From Globobulimina sp. (lineage: Eukaryota; Foraminifera; Rotaliida), in the NCBI GenBank assembly GCA_003354225.1, contig PIVH01000358.1, forward strand, positions 1 through 6,134: DNA of 6,134 nt, read 5' to 3'. Both the position numbers and the translations under genes were made by a program. The notes under the pieces were generated by a model. That model made no database searches. It saw only the letters and a list, made by a program, of their open reading frames with translations, and was not told where the DNA came from. This document shows positions 3,905 through 6,134 of the stretch, piece after piece; the first letter of the stretch is position 1; the number at the start of each line of letters is the position of its first letter.

Positions 3905-6134
3905 ATGTACAAAAATGGGAGATATGCCCATCGATGGAGTCAATTTATATCAGAACTGGACAAGTATGGAAATGGTCGCTTAGTTGACGATGTTCGACAT
4001 AATTTTGCTCACAATGAAAATTTTCCGTATTTCTTGGCTCAACAACCATATTTCAAATGCACTGACGACAGTTTGCACTGTATTCATGTGACTCGTACCC
4101 AACGTGTACACAATGTTCATGAGTCGTTGGTGCAGCAACAACAACACTATCAATCAAATGATTGGAAGGATTTCGTTTATATTAAATATTTAGATGCTAT
4201 ACACTCAGCAGTACTACATAATGTATATAATGATAGAAAATTATGCCAATCTGCCAGCACAATAAAAAAGTATGGAACATATAAAATTTATCAAACTGGT
4301 GTTTTAATTGAATATGAGGCCTCATCGCCTTTATATCACAACTTGAAAGAAGAAATGATTAATAATTCAGTATATACCGTCAAAGATGCTGAATTTGACG
4401 ATTTTGTTAAGGACGCACACGAAAATATGGAATCACCGAAATGGAACCAACAAAGTAACGAATTAATCGCAACGAAAACCGATGAAAGATTCGCAGTAAA
4501 AATTGGTGATCATTTATGTGTTGAACATTTAATTTGTATCAGAGCATACTGCAGCAAATCAACATTATGCAGAAAGTTTCGTGAATCCTATCGATCACTG
4601 GATTATGATGATAATAATACAAATATTAAAACGTATCATAATAATAATTTTTATTGGATTGGTAGGTTTATCTATATTGCAATCACATTTTTTGGGAAAA
4701 CACCCATCAACAAACAGAAAGAAACATTTTATCATGGATTAAGTGAACAATTTCTTTTTAATGAATTTAGCACTATTTTCGAAATCCCGACCTCGACCAC
4801 AACAGATCCGACTGTAGCAAAAAATAATTTTACTGATGGAGGCATTGGCATTGTATTAGAACTGGCACCAAAGTTTAATGAAGCAAATCTGAGTAAATGT
4901 TTAGATGTATCAATAATGAGTGGGTATCACCGTGAGAATGAGAGATTATTTTCTGGCATGACAAACACTTTGGCAATTGTCGATATTCAATTTGCTGCAG
5001 GAAAGCAATGGTATAAATCAAAAAAACATTGCGAAATGTTTTTGTATTTTGAACGAATCACTGAACAAAGTATATATCAACGGGATTTCTATAATTATGG
5101 TACAATACAAAAACATGGTAAAGTTGCGACGGAAATGGATATTAAAAATTGGAAGAAATGTCAAGCGACACATCTTTATCCATTAATTGAGCATCAAATG
5201 AATAGAAACAAAGTTAATTTAAATGATAAAATAAGGAATATTAATATTGGAGGTGAATTGATGTATATTTATGCATTATTTGAACATTTTTGTGATTCAA
5301 AAAGAGATTATATTAATTTGACATGTATTCAACAAGAAATGCAATTTATGAGTGATAAAATTAAAAATATATTGTTTAAGACTGTGGATGACTCAAACTC
5401 ATTCATTGATGATTTATGTATCGTTAAAATTAATGAAGAATCGTTAAAATTAATATTTCCAAATTTAAAATCATATAAAAATCATTTAAATGAATGGAAA
5501 GCATTGAAACGAAACACAGAGGATATCGCTATTGAAGATAGTGAAGTATATGAAGATGATCATAAATTTGAACATAAAAATGAATTGCATACAAATAGAA
5601 AAAGAAAAGCTAAACAAAATCAATTAGAAAAAGAGAAATATATCGGCAAATTAAAAGTTATCATGAAATCAATCTATCAAAAAACAGATGACGATGATAT
5701 AAAATCGAAAAGAAATAACGACGACACACCAACAACAATGGATAGTTTTGAAGGAATTGAAATTGATGAAAAGAAACAAAGTGAGAATAATACAAAACTT
5801 GATCAATTTTTTTGTGTACAAACAGCAGATGATATTGAAAGTATAGTAAATAAATATAACGATCAAACTAAAGATCGAGCCCGTAATTATTGGTTTATTG
5901 GCAAAAAAATAGCAGAATATTTTAATAAACCCAGTTTTTTTAATGATCATAATACTGTGGTGGTTGTATCCGAAAAGGATAAATTACCACAAATATCGGA
6001 TAATCATTGTTCTGTAAACAAATTTCATCAAATTTTAAAAGATACTGATGGTAATTTATGTGATTTTGACGTAATGATTTATAGAACCATTGGACATCAA
6101 ACATTAAATAGTAAATACAAAGAGAATGCAGCAG
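3905..6134 (+). CDS. ART-family-like protein with apparently intact motif set (unit 3), 3' partial
   Basis: The frame is open from ATG 3905 (preceded directly by an in-frame TAG at 3899) to the window edge, 743 codons plus one base. Residues 1-115 form an N-terminal module containing YLDAIHSAVLH and a short Gln run (about 77-80). Residues 126-240 match the start of exon C and include a His-Leu-Ile helix and a FRESYRSL word. The Tyr-Trp/Gly-Arg helix is near 250, and the ART-like core is at about 274-360: His277-Gly, Pro-Thr-Ser297-Thr-Thr, a Gly-Ile-Gly-Ile strand near 313-316, and Glu344-Asn-Glu346. A helical post-core segment ends in a Pro-Asn-Leu-Lys motif near 520. It is followed by an acidic stretch (about 538-563), a basic cluster RKRKAK at 565-570 resembling a nuclear localisation signal, and a charged linker. 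The remainder (about 640-743) is unassigned. No membrane segment was seen. Putative substrate and role are unknown. Confidence 0.7.
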   Translation, partial: MYKNGRYAHRWSQFISELDKYGNGRLVDDVRHNFAHNENFPYFLAQQPYFKCTDDSLHCIHVTRTQRVHNVHESLVQQQQHYQSNDWKDFVYIKYLDAIHSAVLHNVYNDRKLCQSASTIKKYGTYKIYQTGVLIEYEASSPLYHNLKEEMINNSVYTVKDAEFDDFVKDAHENMESPKWNQQSNELIATKTDERFAVKIGDHLCVEHLICIRAYCSKSTLCRKFRESYRSLDYDDNNTNIKTYHNNNFYWIGRFIYIAITFFGKTPINKQKETFYHGLSEQFLFNEFSTIFEIPTSTTTDPTVAKNNFTDGGIGIVLELAPKFNEANLSKCLDVSIMSGYHRENERLFSGMTNTLAIVDIQFAAGKQWYKSKKHCEMFLYFERITEQSIYQRDFYNYGTIQKHGKVATEMDIKNWKKCQATHLYPLIEHQMNRNKVNLNDKIRNINIGGELMYIYALFEHFCDSKRDYINLTCIQQEMQFMSDKIKNILFKTVDDSNSFIDDLCIVKINEESLKLIFPNLKSYKNHLNEWKALKRNTEDIAIEDSEVYEDDHKFEHKNELHTNRKRKAKQNQLEKEKYIGKLKVIMKSIYQKTDDDDIKSKRNNDDTPTTMDSFEGIEIDEKKQSENNTKLDQFFCVQTADDIESIVNKYNDQTKDRARNYWFIGKKIAEYFNKPSFFNDHNTVVVVSEKDKLPQISDNHCSVNKFHQILKDTDGNLCDFDVMIYRTIGHQTLNSKYKENAA
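4652..4990 (+). other. ADP-ribosyltransferase-like core with His, Ser-Thr-Thr and Glu-x-Glu
   Basis: Motif one is Phe-Tyr-His-Gly at 4727-4738, motif two Pro-Thr-Ser-Thr-Thr at 4787-4801, and motif three Glu-Asn-Glu at 4934-4942, followed by Leu-Phe and a Gly. In ART enzymes the same order is an Arg or His strand, then an STS or Tyr element with an Ala and Phe-containing helix, then a catalytic Glu often written E-x-E. Ala and Phe occur here after motif two, and a hydrophobic Gly-Ile strand follows, as in that fold. The His replaces the Arg typical of the R-S-E type, so the set is mixed between the R-S-E and H-Y-E types. NAD use is inferred, not shown. Confidence 0.45.

Noticed and set aside
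4977-5950. Short frames at 4977-5186 (+) and 5669-5950 (-) inside unit 3
   Set aside because: They overlap the long frame-2 CDS that carries the conserved motifs. The minus one is Ile/Phe-rich, as expected for the reverse of A-rich coding sequence.
1-6134. Bacterial operon, secreted toxin locus, CRISPR array or mobile element
   Set aside because: There are no Shine-Dalgarno sites, no signal peptides, no regular spacer repeats, no terminal inverted repeats and no transposase motifs. Splice signals and RanBP2-like fingers point to a eukaryotic gene family.

Overview
This window looks like nuclear DNA from a unicellular eukaryote. It is strongly A+T-rich. All convincing coding sequence is on the + strand. 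The long reading frames do not begin at ATG and have no ribosome binding sites. At two places the coding frame continues only if a short GTATGT...AG intron (65 and 57 nt) is removed. The proteins recall a large, mostly uncharacterised family that I associate, from memory and with low certainty, with foraminifera such as Reticulomyxa. No tRNA, rRNA, CRISPR array or insertion sequence was seen.

Layout. Bases 1-91 hold the end of an upstream exon or intron. A first spliced gene runs from about 92 to 3846: exon A (92-1455), intron (1456-1520), a 64-nt exon B (1521-1584), intron (1585-1641) and exon C (1642-3846). Its product has at least 1210 residues. In order it carries a Ser/Thr/Asp-rich tail, a partial copy of the family's N-terminal module, a zinc finger, a divergent ADP-ribosyltransferase-like (ART-like) module, a low-complexity linker, a second zinc finger of the same design, and a small helical C-terminal domain. 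After a 58-nt A+T-rich gap with a hairpin, a second paralogous coding region starts at 3905 and runs open to the window end (at least 743 residues). It has an apparently intact ART-like signature. The junction at 3838-3904 could instead be a 64-nt phase-0 intron, which would make everything one very long gene.

How the parts relate. The ART-like modules of exon C and the downstream CDS are homologous and nearly colinear over about 400 residues. The downstream copy keeps a His-Gly, a Ser-Thr-Thr and a Glu-x-Glu at the positions expected for an ART fold. The exon C copy has lost most of these and may be a pseudoenzyme. The two zinc fingers share one unusual spacing, C-x2-C-x3-N-x17-C-x2-C-G, like a RanBP2-type finger with an enlarged loop. 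The most notable feature is therefore a tandem pair (or fused array) of one predicted active and one predicted inactive ART-like protein. The function is unknown; the enzymatic assignment is inference from motifs.
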